Shown in pieces: positions 22,769 to 31,588 of a stretch of DNA of 64,000 bases (its first letter is position 1; each line of letters opens with the position of its first letter). This stretch comes from Rugosimonospora sp040255525 (GTDB lineage Bacteria > Actinomycetota > Actinomycetes > Mycobacteriales > Micromonosporaceae): NCBI GenBank assembly GCA_040255525.1, contig JBDZVD010000023.1, positions 7,184 to 71,183 of the forward strand. The letters run 5' to 3'. The translations under genes and the position numbers were made by a program. Under the pieces are notes generated by a model. The model searched no databases and had not been told where the DNA came from. It worked only from the letters and a program-made list of their open reading frames with translations.

Positions 22769-23200
22769 GTGAAGCCGCCCGAGGGGGACGAGAGCCTGTC
22801 CGAGACGTTCTGGAGCGTGGCCCGCGCGCTGCGCCACCAGTCGCGGCTCACGCTCACACCGTGGGACCTGACTCCGTCCCAGTCCCGTGCGCTCGCTGTC
22901 CTGCTGCGCCACGGCGCCATGCGCGTGTCCGACCTGGCCCACCATCTGCGCATCGCACCCCGGTCGGCCACCGAGTTCGTCGACGGCCTGTCCAGCCTGG
23001 GCCTGGTGGAGCGGCGCGCCGACCCGGGCGACCGGCGGGTGACGCTGGTGGCGCTCACCGGGGCGGGTAGCACGACCGGAGAGGCGATCGAGGTCGCGCG
23101 CCAGGCGGAGAGTGAACGCGTCTTCGGGACGCTGAGCGAGGACGACCGCGACACCCTCGCCCGCATCCTTCGGCAGTTGCGCGTGGCCATCGAGGGTTGA
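22769..23200 (+). CDS. MarR family regulator of the adjacent exporter
   Basis: A 143-residue MarR protein: dimerisation helices at both ends and a central winged helix with MRVSDLAHHLRIAPRSATEF, then ERRADPGDRRVTLVALT as wing. It is divergent from an ABC exporter, so it most likely represses both promoters until a ligand binds. The GTG at 22769 lies six bases after TACGGT (22757-22762) and has no ribosome binding site, so a leaderless mRNA is expected. The palindrome at 22717-22729 is the likely operator. Confidence 0.88.
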   Translation: MKPPEGDESLSETFWSVARALRHQSRLTLTPWDLTPSQSRALAVLLRHGAMRVSDLAHHLRIAPRSATEFVDGLSSLGLVERRADPGDRRVTLVALTGAGSTTGEAIEVARQAESERVFGTLSEDDRDTLARILRQLRVAIEG

Positions 23201-23269
23201 CGCGCCGCGCGCCGTGCATAGCGCGATGCCGATCCCTCGATCGGACGGTGATCGGCGTAGCATCTCGCC

Positions 23270-24484
23270 ATGGGTACCAGCAACGGGCGCATCCTCACCA
23301 GCCACGCGGGAAGCCTGCCCCGGCCGCCGGGACTGATCGACGCCAACCGCGCCCGCCTGGTCGGCGAGGCGACCGACGAACAGGCGTTCCACACCCGGCT
23401 GCGCGACTCGGTCGAGGACGTGGTGCGCCGGCAACGGGAGATCGGCGTCGACGTGCCCAACAACGGCGAGTACGGGCACGCGATGGGCCACCAGATCGAC
23501 TACGGCGCCTGGTGGACGTACGTGTTCCCGCGCCTCGGCGGGCTGGAGCTGGACGACGCCGCGCAGCTGTGGCAGATGCCGCCGCGCCGCTCGGCGCCCG
23601 GGTCGGTGGTGCTGTCGACGTTCGCCGACCGCCGCGACCGCACGCGGTTCGCCGAGGCGTACGACGACCCCGACTCGGGCGTGACCGTGGGCCACAACCC
23701 GGTGAAGTTCCCGGTGTGCCGTGCCCCGCTGACCTACACCGGCCGCGACGCGGTGCGGGCCGACATCGCCAACCTCAAGGCGGCGATGGCCGCCACCGGC
23801 GTGGGGGAGGCGTTCCTGAACTCGGTCGCGCCGGGCAGCGCCGCCCGCTTCGCCAACGAGTACTACGACTCGGATGAAGAGTTCCTCTGGGCGTGCGCCG
23901 ACGCGTTGCGCGAGGAGTACCGGGCGATCATCGACGCCGGCCTGATCCTCCAGGTGGACGACCCGTGCATCGCGGAGAACTGGGACCAGATCAACCCCGA
24001 GCCCAGCGTCGAGGACTACCAGGCTTTCACCATGGTGCGGATCGACGCGCTCAACCACGCGCTGCGCGACCTCCCGCCGGAGCGGATCCGGTTCCACCTG
24101 TGCTGGGGCAGCTGGCACGGTCCTCACGTCACGGACATCCCGATGGCTGACATCGTCGAGGTGATGCTGTCGGTCAATGCCGGCACATACCTGTTCGAGG
24201 CGGGCAACGTCCGCCACGAACACGAGTGGCGGGTGTGGCGGGACGTCACCCTGCCGGAGGGCAAGACGATCGTCCCGGGCGTGGTCAGCCACGCCACCAA
24301 TCTGGTGGAGCATCCGCGGGTGGTGGCGGACCGGATCGTGCGCTTCGCCGAGTGCGTGGGCCGGGAGAACGTGATGGCCGGCACCGACTGCGGCCTGGGC
24401 GGGCGGGTACACCCGCAGATCGCCTGGGCCAAGCTGGAGTCGCTGGTCAGGGGCGCCGAACTGGCCAGCGCCGAGCTGTGGTAG
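23270..24484 (+). CDS. MetE C-terminal-like (cobalamin-independent methionine synthase family) protein
   Basis: A 404-residue stand-alone beta-barrel of the UROD/MetE superfamily. It opens with ILTSHAGSLPRPPGLID, characteristic of this branch, and carries HLCWGSWHGPH (zinc-ligand region His and Cys) and VMAGTDCGLGGRVHP (third ligand Cys). It lacks the N-terminal MetE half, as do epoxyalkane:CoM transferase-like and many uncharacterised thiol methyl- or alkyltransferases. The true acceptor is unknown. The ATG at 23270 follows TAGCAT (23258-23263) by six bases, with no ribosome binding site. Confidence 0.85.
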   Translation: MGTSNGRILTSHAGSLPRPPGLIDANRARLVGEATDEQAFHTRLRDSVEDVVRRQREIGVDVPNNGEYGHAMGHQIDYGAWWTYVFPRLGGLELDDAAQLWQMPPRRSAPGSVVLSTFADRRDRTRFAEAYDDPDSGVTVGHNPVKFPVCRAPLTYTGRDAVRADIANLKAAMAATGVGEAFLNSVAPGSAARFANEYYDSDEEFLWACADALREEYRAIIDAGLILQVDDPCIAENWDQINPEPSVEDYQAFTMVRIDALNHALRDLPPERIRFHLCWGSWHGPHVTDIPMADIVEVMLSVNAGTYLFEAGNVRHEHEWRVWRDVTLPEGKTIVPGVVSHATNLVEHPRVVADRIVRFAECVGRENVMAGTDCGLGGRVHPQIAWAKLESLVRGAELASAELW

Positions 24485-24562
24485 CCCGGCCGCGCGTGGG
24501 GATCGGGATCGTATCCCCGCGCCGCGACCTCACGCCCGAGGCGCCGACCCGCCGGCCGCCCG

Positions 24563-25513
24563 TCAGATCGGCAGCGCGCCGCCGGTCTGCCACTGCGACC
24601 ACGGGACGTTCCAGTCGCCGTACCCCATGCCGATCGTCATGGCCGGGCCGTTGGCGTTCGGGTAGATGAACACGTCGCCGATCTCGAACGTGTTGTACAG
24701 CTTCTGCGCGTCCGCCGGCAGCAGGTTAGTGCAGCCGTTGGAGCTGCTGCGGTGGCCGATGTTCGCGACGTTCCACGGCGCGGAGTGCAGGTATTCGCCG
24801 CCGTACGTCAGGCGCTGGGTGTACTTGACGTGCGGGTCGTAGTAGCCCGGACCCCGCATCGGGATGTCCAGGCCCTTCTCCATGATGACCTTGATGCCCC
24901 TGGAGGTCGGCGTGTCCGGCGCGCCGAGGCTGACCGGGAACGTGCCGAACTGGGCGCCGTCGGCGGTCACCGTCATCCGCAGGGTGGTGGCGTCGATCGT
25001 GCCGATGTACGCGACCCCGGTGGACATGTCCAGGGTGAGGCTGTCGTCGAAGTACAGGCCGGTGCCGGCCGACATCCCCTTCACCGGCAGATCCATGTGA
25101 ATCTTGGCGTGCGCCGGCCAGTAGGTCTGCGGGCGCCAGTGCGCCTCCAGCGCGGCGCCCTCGCGAGCGGTGTCTTCGAAGTACCAGTTGCCCTCGACGG
25201 GGGAACCGTTCACGGTGACCTTGGTGGCGGCGTTGAACTTCTTCACGTCGGTCGGCTTGACGTTGAAGAACGCGATGATCGGCATGCCCACGCCACGGAC
25301 GTCGCCGTCACTGTTGAGCAGGGACACGTGTACCGGGTCGCCGGCCGGGCTCGGCGACGGGCTCGGGGACGGCGTGCTCCCCGGCACCTTCCCTCCCGGC
25401 TGCATCCAGTTGGCGGCGGTATCGGTGCCGGACCGGTTACAGCCAGCGACGGTCGAAGCGAGTGCGGCGCCGCCCAGCAGGAGCAGGGAGCGTCGTGTCG
25501 TTCCGTGACTCAT
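24563..25513 (-). CDS. L,D-transpeptidase lipoprotein (Ig-like plus YkuD domain)
   Basis: A 316-residue cell-wall enzyme that would make 3-3 cross-links in peptidoglycan. The N-terminus has a twin arginine, a hydrophobic stretch and the lipobox STVAGC, followed by a Pro/Ser linker (TPSPSPSPSP). An Ig-like domain precedes the YkuD catalytic domain, in which GHRSSSNGCTNLLPADAQ holds the nucleophile Cys. The architecture resembles mycobacterial Ldt proteins. The ATG at 25513 lies six bases after TACCGT on the coding strand, so it is probably leaderless. Confidence 0.92.
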   Translation of the reverse strand: MSHGTTRRSLLLLGGAALASTVAGCNRSGTDTAANWMQPGGKVPGSTPSPSPSPSPAGDPVHVSLLNSDGDVRGVGMPIIAFFNVKPTDVKKFNAATKVTVNGSPVEGNWYFEDTAREGAALEAHWRPQTYWPAHAKIHMDLPVKGMSAGTGLYFDDSLTLDMSTGVAYIGTIDATTLRMTVTADGAQFGTFPVSLGAPDTPTSRGIKVIMEKGLDIPMRGPGYYDPHVKYTQRLTYGGEYLHSAPWNVANIGHRSSSNGCTNLLPADAQKLYNTFEIGDVFIYPNANGPAMTIGMGYGDWNVPWSQWQTGGALPI

Positions 25514-25576
25514 CCGGCCACGGTACAACCTGGACGGCGGGCGGGCTCGGTTTGCACGGTGTCGAGTGACATCCGC

Positions 25577-26245
25577 CTAATCGGCCAACCGGGCAGGTGA
25601 GGCGCCTTCGGGTACCGGACGCGCGGGGGCGGCGCGGGCGGACCGCCGCAACCCGAGCGCGACCACGAACGGCCACCACACCTGGACCGAGGAGTCGACG
25701 CGTTCGGCCAGGCCGACCCGGCCGTCGGTCTGCGCCTCGATGAACAGCCAGGCCAGCAGCGCCAGGAACACGACGGTGACCGCCGCCGCGACGGGTACCC
25801 GCACGACCGCGCACGCGCAGGCTCCTCGCCGGGCGGTGAGCGCCGGCCAGACCGCGATGGTGGCCGCGCCCACGGTGGTGAACGCCATGTGCTGGGTGGT
25901 CGTCCCGACAACCGGCTCGGGGCACAGCGCGACGCCGACGGCGGCGGTGCCCGCGACGGCCAGGCCGATGCGGGCCGGCGGGCCCAGCGCGGCCATCCCG
26001 GCCGCGGTCGCCAAATAGCACGCTCCGACGAGCAGCAGCGCGGTGGTGGCGATCCACCGGTGCGCGCCGGCGTGCCCGGCGAGGATGCTGATGGTCTGGT
26101 GTACCGGGCTGTACGTGGCGGGCTGGACGGCATCGGCGACCAGCCACCCGGCGGTCAGCACGGTCGCGCACAGGGCCGCTGAGATCAGGACCCATCCCGC
26201 GATCGGCTGGTCCGGTGACCCCGGTTCGTCCACCGCGTTCCCCAC
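25577..26245 (-). CDS. DUF998 family membrane protein
   Basis: A 222-residue protein with six hydrophobic spans. The segment VQPATYSPVHQTISILAGHA is the usual DUF998 signature after the second helix, and TTTQHMAFTTVGAA the second. Function is unknown. The GTG start at 26245 falls inside a 25-bp direct repeat (26243-26267 and 26275-26299), and GTG 26233 is an alternative. It lies downstream of the divergently placed cyclase-like gene block and has no obvious partner. Confidence 0.8.
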   Translation of the reverse strand: MGNAVDEPGSPDQPIAGWVLISAALCATVLTAGWLVADAVQPATYSPVHQTISILAGHAGAHRWIATTALLLVGACYLATAAGMAALGPPARIGLAVAGTAAVGVALCPEPVVGTTTQHMAFTTVGAATIAVWPALTARRGACACAVVRVPVAAAVTVVFLALLAWLFIEAQTDGRVGLAERVDSSVQVWWPFVVALGLRRSARAAPARPVPEGASPARLAD

Positions 26246-26299
26246 ACCCCGCGCTGCTCACGTCCCGTGCTGCTCACACCCCGCGCTGCTCACGTCCCG
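26243..26299. repeat. 25-bp perfect direct repeat, 32-bp period
   Basis: CACACCCCGCGCTGCTCACG plus five more bases occurs at 26243-26267 and 26275-26299, with a partial third GCTGCTCAC between them. It overlaps the start of the DUF998 gene, so it may be regulatory or a small replication-slippage product. Confidence 0.6.
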
Positions 26300-26378
26300 C
26301 ACGCGCGCTTGTCCGGATCGTACCCGTCCATCCGGCGCCGGGTCAGCGCCTTCACCGGACTCGTGGGATGCGCGTTGT

Positions 26379-27338
26379 CTAGCCCGCCGGCTGCCGGTAC
26401 CAGTCGAGCACGCGCAGCGCCCGCAGCGTGTTCCACCGGCTGGGCCGGCCGTCACCGTCGTCGAGCGCGAAGTGCACCCGGCCCGGATGGGTGTTCTCCA
26501 GCAGCCACGTGCCGTCCGGCTGGCGCTTGGATTCCAGCAGGCGCACCGCCTCGTCCAACCGCTCGTCCGGGGGGCCTCCGGCCGCCCGGAAGTACTCCAG
26601 GCCCCGGAGCACGTCGTAGTGCCAGCGGGTCGGGAACGAGAAGGCCAGCCAGGCCGGGTCGACCACCTCACCGGTGCTCAGCCGCCGGAACAGCCGCCGT
26701 TCGAGCAGGTACTCCTCGCCCCGGTGCCGGGCCGCGAGGGACCGCGCGGACCCGCCGGTCGCGCGCTCGTGTGCCAGCAGCCCTTCGAGTACGCAGATCG
26801 TGCTCGCGAACGAGGAGCGCACCGAGCCGTGCTCCGTCCAGCAGTTCCAGCCCCCGTCGTCGAGTTGCTCCCCGACGAGCCGCTCGACCACGCCATCGAC
26901 GTCCTGTCCGAAGTAGACACCGAGCGCCACGGTCCTGCCGTTGATGCACGGCTCGACCTCGCCGCTGAAGAACGGCTGCCCGGCGTGCTCCCAGCGGCAG
27001 TGCAGCCGCACCTGGTCGGCCGCGTGGCGTACCCGGTCGTCATCCGGGTCGATCCCGAAGTCGAGCAGCAGTTGCAGGGTGGGCAGCGTCGACGTCCAGG
27101 GCTGGCCCGGGCTCTCGGACCCGCTGCCGGCGATCTCACCCCACCGGGCCGGGAAACACGCACCGCCGTCCCACTGGCCGTCGTCGCCCTGCAGCGCCAG
27201 CAGCCGGGCGCCCCACCCCTCGCTGGCCACCCGCGCCCGCTCGGCCGCCACCACCTCGGCGGGCGCGCCGGCGAGGTCGCGCAGAGCCTGCCAGCGGATG
27301 GCGGGGTCGGAGTCGAGGACCCAATCCAGCGTCGCCAT
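26379..27338 (-). CDS. prenyltransferase/squalene-cyclase-fold protein
   Basis: A 319-residue alpha/alpha-barrel-like protein with repeated QW-type motifs: GDDGQWDGGACFP, LDDGGWNCWTEHGSVRSSF and QPDGTWLLENTHPGRVHF. This pattern is found in squalene-hopene cyclase-like repeats and in many short bacterial proteins annotated as squalene cyclase. It lacks the DxDD protonation motif, so terpene cyclisation is doubtful. The ATG at 27338 (MATLDWVLDSDPAIRWQALR) follows TACGCT by six bases, suggesting leaderless expression. The neighbouring MFS fragment lies immediately upstream. Confidence 0.72.
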   Translation of the reverse strand: MATLDWVLDSDPAIRWQALRDLAGAPAEVVAAERARVASEGWGARLLALQGDDGQWDGGACFPARWGEIAGSGSESPGQPWTSTLPTLQLLLDFGIDPDDDRVRHAADQVRLHCRWEHAGQPFFSGEVEPCINGRTVALGVYFGQDVDGVVERLVGEQLDDGGWNCWTEHGSVRSSFASTICVLEGLLAHERATGGSARSLAARHRGEEYLLERRLFRRLSTGEVVDPAWLAFSFPTRWHYDVLRGLEYFRAAGGPPDERLDEAVRLLESKRQPDGTWLLENTHPGRVHFALDDGDGRPSRWNTLRALRVLDWYRQPAG

Positions 27339-27369
27339 CGGCCGAGCGTAGCCCGGCCGGCCGGCCGCG

Positions 27370-27553
27370 AGGAGGCCCGATCCGCCACCGGTCCGCGGCC
27401 CGGGCCAGCAGCGGCTGGCCGGCGGCGGTACCCGCGATGTACCCGCCGACGAGGGCCCCGGCAATCGCGAGGCTCATCGAGTCGCGCGCGAACAGCAGCA
27501 GGGCGAGTGGCGCGGACGCGAGGGAGCGGTAGCGCCGGGCGGGATCGGGCCGC
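27370..27553 (-). pseudogene. MFS transporter fragment
   Basis: About 56 codons read ARRYRSLASAPLALLLFARD, then IAGALVGGYIAGTAAGQPLL and ARAADRWR: one membrane span pair and the A-x-x-DR cytoplasmic loop typical of the N-terminal region of major facilitator transporters. The frame has no start codon of its own and is followed by unrelated sequence running into the cyclase-like gene promoter. I interpret it as the surviving 5' piece of a deleted transporter gene. Confidence 0.45.
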
Positions 27554-27557
27554 CGGC

Positions 27558-28808
27558 TCAGAACGCCGCGGTCGGCGCTCCCTTGCCTGGATTGATCTTC
27601 ACGGGTCCGTGTGCCGAGGGGCGTACGTCGAAGTCGAAGATCTCGGTCGGGATGTAGATGGTGGCGCACGAGTTCGGGATGTCCACCACGCCGGAGAACC
27701 GGCCCTCGATCGGGGCCGCGCCCAGGATCAGGTACGCCTGTTCCGGGGTGTAGCCGAACGTGGTCAGGTAGTCGATGGCGTGCAGGCAGGCACGCTGAAA
27801 TGCCAGCTGGGAGTCCAGGTACCGCTGCTCGCCGCCGGTGGTCACGGAGATGCCGGAGAAGGCCAGCCACTGGCAGTACTGCGGATTGTTGTTGCCGGGC
27901 AGGAAGATCGCGTTCTCCGAGACCCGGTAGGTGTCCATGCCGCCCTTGATCAGGTCGACCTGCAGGTCGATGAACCCGCCCATCTCGATCGCGCCGCAGA
28001 ACGTGATCTCGCCGTCGCCCTGGGAGAAGTGCAGGTCGCCCACGGACAGGTTCGCGCCGGGGACGTACACCGGGTAGAACACCCGGGACCCCTTCGTCAG
28101 GTTCTTGATGTCCTGGTTGCCGCCGTTCTCCCGGGGAGGAGCCGTCCGTGCCGCCTGCGCGGCCACCCGGTCGAAGTCGGCGCCGGTGAGCGACCCGAGG
28201 ATGGCGTCCTGCGGCAGGGGCGGCAGGGACAGTGGCGGCACCCGGTCGGGGTCGGTGGCCCGCAGCGCCGCCTCGCGCTTGTTCCACGTGTCGAGCAGGG
28301 CGGCCGACGGCGCCGTACCCATGAGCCCGGAGTGCACCATCCCGGTGAACGACACCCCAGGAACGTGCCGCGAGGTGGCCTTCTGCCCGCTGAAGTCCCA
28401 GATCGCCTTGTACGCGTCGGGGAAGTAGTCGGTGAGGAAGCCGCCGCCGTTCTGCTTGGCGAAGATCCCGGTGTATCCCCAGCCCTGACCGGCCAGCGGT
28501 CCGGTCTCCTGGGGGATCGGGCCGACGTCGAGGATGTCGACGACGAGCAGGTCCCCCGGCTCGGCACCGTGGACCGCGAACGGTCCGCTGAGCGCGTGCA
28601 CGATCGACAGCGGCGCGTCGCGTACGTCCTCGGCCGAGTCGTCGTTGTGGATCTCGCCGTCGAACCACTCCCGGCAGTGCACCCGGAACGACTGCCCGGG
28701 CCGGACCGTGGCGACCGCCGGGATGTCCGGGTGCCACCGGTTGTGGCCGACCACGTCCTGGTCGGGGAACTTGCGCGAGGAATCGAGGGAGAAGAGGACC
28801 TCGGGCAT
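27558..28808 (-). CDS. fmdA: formamidase/acetamidase
   Basis: A 416-residue amidase of the FmdA/AmdA family, which hydrolyses formamide or short amides to ammonia and the acid. Signatures include VVGHNRWHPDIPAVATVRPG, VHALSGPFAVHGAEPGDLLV, VPGVSFTGMVHSGLMGTAPS, GDLHFSQGDGEITFCGAIEM and NGGNQDIKNLTKGSRV, with length as expected for formamidases. The ATG at 28808 has GGAGG five bases upstream. It lies 12 bases downstream of fmdB on the same strand, a widely conserved pairing, so a nitrogen-scavenging operon is likely. Confidence 0.93.
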   Translation of the reverse strand: MPEVLFSLDSSRKFPDQDVVGHNRWHPDIPAVATVRPGQSFRVHCREWFDGEIHNDDSAEDVRDAPLSIVHALSGPFAVHGAEPGDLLVVDILDVGPIPQETGPLAGQGWGYTGIFAKQNGGGFLTDYFPDAYKAIWDFSGQKATSRHVPGVSFTGMVHSGLMGTAPSAALLDTWNKREAALRATDPDRVPPLSLPPLPQDAILGSLTGADFDRVAAQAARTAPPRENGGNQDIKNLTKGSRVFYPVYVPGANLSVGDLHFSQGDGEITFCGAIEMGGFIDLQVDLIKGGMDTYRVSENAIFLPGNNNPQYCQWLAFSGISVTTGGEQRYLDSQLAFQRACLHAIDYLTTFGYTPEQAYLILGAAPIEGRFSGVVDIPNSCATIYIPTEIFDFDVRPSAHGPVKINPGKGAPTAAF

Positions 28809-28820
28809 CGCCGCCTCCTG

Positions 28821-29066
28821 TCAGTGCCGGTGCGCCGGTCGCCGGTCCGGGATCCGGGACACCACCTGCGGTGATTCGGCGCTGCGTCCGGCCCGGTCGA
28901 GCGCCGCCGCCAGCGCCGGTGGTGTGAACGCCAGCATCGGCGCGGAGAAGACCCGGGCGGCCGCCGCGCCGCAGACGCCGCAGCCGGCGCTGGGCTCAGC
29001 CTCTCCGATCGGGGTACGGACCTGGAACGGTCCGTGGACCGGGCACCGGTATTCGTACGTCGCCAT
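28821..29066 (-). CDS. fmdB: FmdB family zinc-ribbon protein
   Basis: An 81-residue protein starting MATYEYRCPVHGPFQVRTPI, with a zinc-ribbon formed by Cys8/His11 and CGVC about 20 residues later. FmdB was described as a putative regulator of formamidase expression in Methylophilus. The C-terminus is Arg/His-rich. The ATG at 29066 has GGGGAGAG upstream. It is the first gene of the fmdBA operon. Confidence 0.88.
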   Translation of the reverse strand: MATYEYRCPVHGPFQVRTPIGEAEPSAGCGVCGAAAARVFSAPMLAFTPPALAAALDRAGRSAESPQVVSRIPDRRPAHRH

Positions 29067-29287
29067 GCCGCTCTCCCCACCCGCGCGGCCACCCCGGCGT
29101 GGCGCCGCCGGGCACGCTCAGCATCGGACGCGGGCGGGCGGCGGCGCAGCCCAACGCGGTAAGTCGGGAGCCCTGGGGCGGCAGTGCCGGATGTGGCGAT
29201 CCGTGTTCGGGCCGGGCCACCGACCGCCGCCAAACCGCCGACGCACTCCGGCCGGACTCCGGCGGGCGCTACCGGGACGGATGGGCC

Positions 29288-29728
29288 TCACTCCCGGACT
29301 CGGGGAACCGGGCGGGTACCCGGCCGGCCCGGCACGAGCAGCAGGGCAAGGATGACGAGCAGGGTGACCAGAATGCTGAGGTGGTAGGCGACATCACCGG
29401 TACGCGTGCTGTTCAGCGTGATGCTCAGCCCGTAGGCGGTGCCCAGGAGAGCGAAGCCGGTCGTGCCGAGGGCGATCGCCCGACTCTTCGTCCGCCGGGT
29501 GAGCACGGCCGCCGCTCCGGTCGCGACCACGGCCGCGATCACCGCCTCCGGAGGGGCGGCACCTGGAAAGGAGTCGCTGACGGTGGCGAAGCCGAGCGGG
29601 ATGTCGACCCCGAAGTGGACGGTGGACACCACGGCGAATGCCGCCGCCGCGAACGCCATCAACACTCCGGCGGCTACCGGGGGCCGCCGGTGCCGGTGAT
29701 CGATCCGGCTGGGCGCGTCGGTGGTCAC
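29288..29728 (-). CDS. hypothetical four-helix membrane protein
   Basis: A 146-residue protein with a hydrophilic, basic N-terminus (about 17 residues) and four predicted membrane spans: LMAFAAAAFAVVSTV, AVIAAVVATGAAAVL, AIALGTTGFALLGTAYGLSI and HLSILVTLLVILALLLV. No family is recognised. The GTG at 29728 has a perfect AGGAGG five bases upstream, which makes the gene convincing. Confidence 0.7.
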   Translation of the reverse strand: MTTDAPSRIDHRHRRPPVAAGVLMAFAAAAFAVVSTVHFGVDIPLGFATVSDSFPGAAPPEAVIAAVVATGAAAVLTRRTKSRAIALGTTGFALLGTAYGLSITLNSTRTGDVAYHLSILVTLLVILALLLVPGRPGTRPVPRVRE

Positions 29729-29946
29729 GTCGCCTCCTGTCTACCGACACCCGTCGGATAGGTGCCGTTCTCGTGTTCGACCACACCATGCCCGAGTCAC
29801 CGGTCCCGGTCGTCGGCTCACGGTCGCAAACGCGACTACGCCCGCCGGCGGAGGCGGCCGCGCCGCGGTACACCGCGGCGCGTAGCTGGCGACCTGCGGT
29901 GCGGGTACGCCTCGCGAATCGACGGTATCGGCCGGTGGGCTCTGGC

Positions 29947-30348
29947 ATGGTGGACGCTGTGACCACCGATCGCGTCGACGACCTGCGGGCACGCCCGCCG
30001 GCCGAGGTGTTCGAGGAGCACCTCCGGCTGTCCGCGCAGGGACGGTTCGAGGAGGACATCGAGCGCAACGTGTCGCCGGAGTGCGTGGTCCTGGAGCGAC
30101 GCGGGGTGTTCCACGGCCGCGAGGGTGCCCGGGAACTGGCCCGGTACCTGGCCGAGGAGGTGCCCGGTGCGCGGTACAGCTACGTCCGGCGAGTCGCCGA
30201 GGGGCGCGTCTTCCTGCTGGAGTGGACCGCGGACGCCGGGCCGGCACGGGTACGCGACGGGGTCGACTCGTACGTCATCGAGGACGGCTGGATCGTCGCG
30301 CAGACCATCCACTACACGGTCGAGCCGAAGACCGGCGGCGAGTCATAG
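29947..30348 (+). CDS. SnoaL/NTF2-like protein
   Basis: A 133-residue cone-shaped NTF2-like fold protein: helix PAEVFEEHLRLSAQGRFEED, then ECVVLERRGVFHGREGAREL, and strands YSYVRRVAEGRVFLLEW and DSYVIEDGWIVAQTIHY. Such proteins are small ligand-binding or isomerase-like enzymes; no specific role can be assigned. ATG 29947 is chosen; GTG 29959 is the next in-frame start, and neither has a strong ribosome binding site. It is convergent with the esterase gene across a 28-bp palindromic terminator. Confidence 0.72.
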   Translation: MVDAVTTDRVDDLRARPPAEVFEEHLRLSAQGRFEEDIERNVSPECVVLERRGVFHGREGARELARYLAEEVPGARYSYVRRVAEGRVFLLEWTADAGPARVRDGVDSYVIEDGWIVAQTIHYTVEPKTGGES

Positions 30349-30420
30349 GCGTGGCGCCCGAACGGCGGCACCGGTGGCCCGCGCCCGATTCGGGTGCCGG
30401 CACGCCAGGACGGCACGAGG

Positions 30421-30448
30421 CGCGGGCGCCGGCCGGCCGGCGCCCGCG
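30421..30448. terminator. 28-bp perfect palindrome, bidirectional terminator
   Basis: The 14-bp arms 30421-30434 and 30435-30448 are fully complementary. It lies between the convergent NTF2-like gene (stop 30348) and the esterase gene (stop 30460). Confidence 0.65.
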
Positions 30449-30459
30449 GACTCGCCGGC

Positions 30460-31494
30460 TCACTCCGCCGGCGCCAGCCGCTGGGCCAGGTAGCGCAGGC
30501 CGACCGGGTACCGGTAGTCGATGGCGACGTGGGTGGCGTCGAACAGCTCCAGGCACACGTCGGTGATGCCCACCTTCGCCAGCTCGGCCCGCACGGCGGT
30601 CGCCCCGAGGTCCAGGTACCACTGGTCCCGCCGCCCGGCGTCCAGGTAGATCGCGCGCAGCCCGCGCAGCGCGTCGGCGTGCCCCGCGACCATCCGCACC
30701 GGGTCCCAGTCCAGCCAGCGCTGCCACACGTCGGGCACCAGCTGCCCGGTCGCCACGTCGAACGGAAGCCGGACGGTGCCGTCCGGGTCGGCCGAGAACG
30801 CCGCGGCGCAGCCGTAGACCATCGTCAGGGTGCCGTCGGAGTCCTTGCTCATCGGGGGGCGGCTGCGGAAGTCCGCCCAGAACGCCTCGTAGGAGCCGTC
30901 GTACTGGTCGCGCAGCGCCCGCGCCGCCTTCGCGAACTCCGACAGGTAGCACATCTCGTACAGCGAGTCGCCAGCGTGGCTGGCCAGGCCGCCGAACAGG
31001 TCAGGCCGCAGCATCGGCGTGATCATCGCGCCGAACCCGCCGGACGACTTCCCGCTCACCCCGCGGTGCGCGGCGTCGGGCAGGGTCCGGTAGTGCTCGT
31101 CGACGAACGGGACCACCTCGTCGCACAGGTACGAGTGGTAGCGCCCGGTGCCGGGCGAGTTGACGAACTGGCTGCCGCCGTAGGAGGTCCAGGCGTCGAC
31201 GTAGACCACCACGCACGGCGGTGCCTCGCCGGAGCTGAACAGCGCGTCGGCGGTCTCCGGGAAGGGTTGCCGGAAGGGGGTGCGGTTGCGCCACATGGTC
31301 AGCAGGCCGGTGTAACCCTGCAGCACGTAGACGCTCGGATAGCGCCGTCGCGGTTCGGCGTCGTAGCCGGGCGGGGTGTAGACCCACAGCGGCCGCTGCG
31401 CCGGGTCGCGCAGCGGGTTGTCGCACAGCAGGGCACTGTCGATGACGAGTTCGTCGATGCGTCCGGCGAAGTCGGCCGACCATGGCAACGGCAT
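30460..31494 (-). CDS. alpha/beta-hydrolase esterase (esterase D-like)
   Basis: A 344-residue serine esterase of the putative-esterase (esterase D/antigen 85-like) family. The strand PLWVYTPPGYDAEPRRRYPS leads in, the oxyanion region is VYVLQGYTG, the nucleophile elbow is HRGVSGKSSGGFGAM, the acid is probably Asp in YLDAGRRDQWYLDLGA, and the His is in ELFDATHVAIDYRYP. No signal peptide is seen, so it is likely cytoplasmic. The ATG at 31494 has AAAGGG six bases upstream. Substrate unknown. Confidence 0.85.
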   Translation of the reverse strand: MPLPWSADFAGRIDELVIDSALLCDNPLRDPAQRPLWVYTPPGYDAEPRRRYPSVYVLQGYTGLLTMWRNRTPFRQPFPETADALFSSGEAPPCVVVYVDAWTSYGGSQFVNSPGTGRYHSYLCDEVVPFVDEHYRTLPDAAHRGVSGKSSGGFGAMITPMLRPDLFGGLASHAGDSLYEMCYLSEFAKAARALRDQYDGSYEAFWADFRSRPPMSKDSDGTLTMVYGCAAAFSADPDGTVRLPFDVATGQLVPDVWQRWLDWDPVRMVAGHADALRGLRAIYLDAGRRDQWYLDLGATAVRAELAKVGITDVCLELFDATHVAIDYRYPVGLRYLAQRLAPAE

Positions 31495-31588
31495 GCTGCC
31501 CTTTCTATCGCATCCCGCGCCACCGGACCACGGGTCGGCGTCCCGGCCCGCCGGCAGCGAGGGTCCGCCCTCGCCCGCCCGGTGGGGG

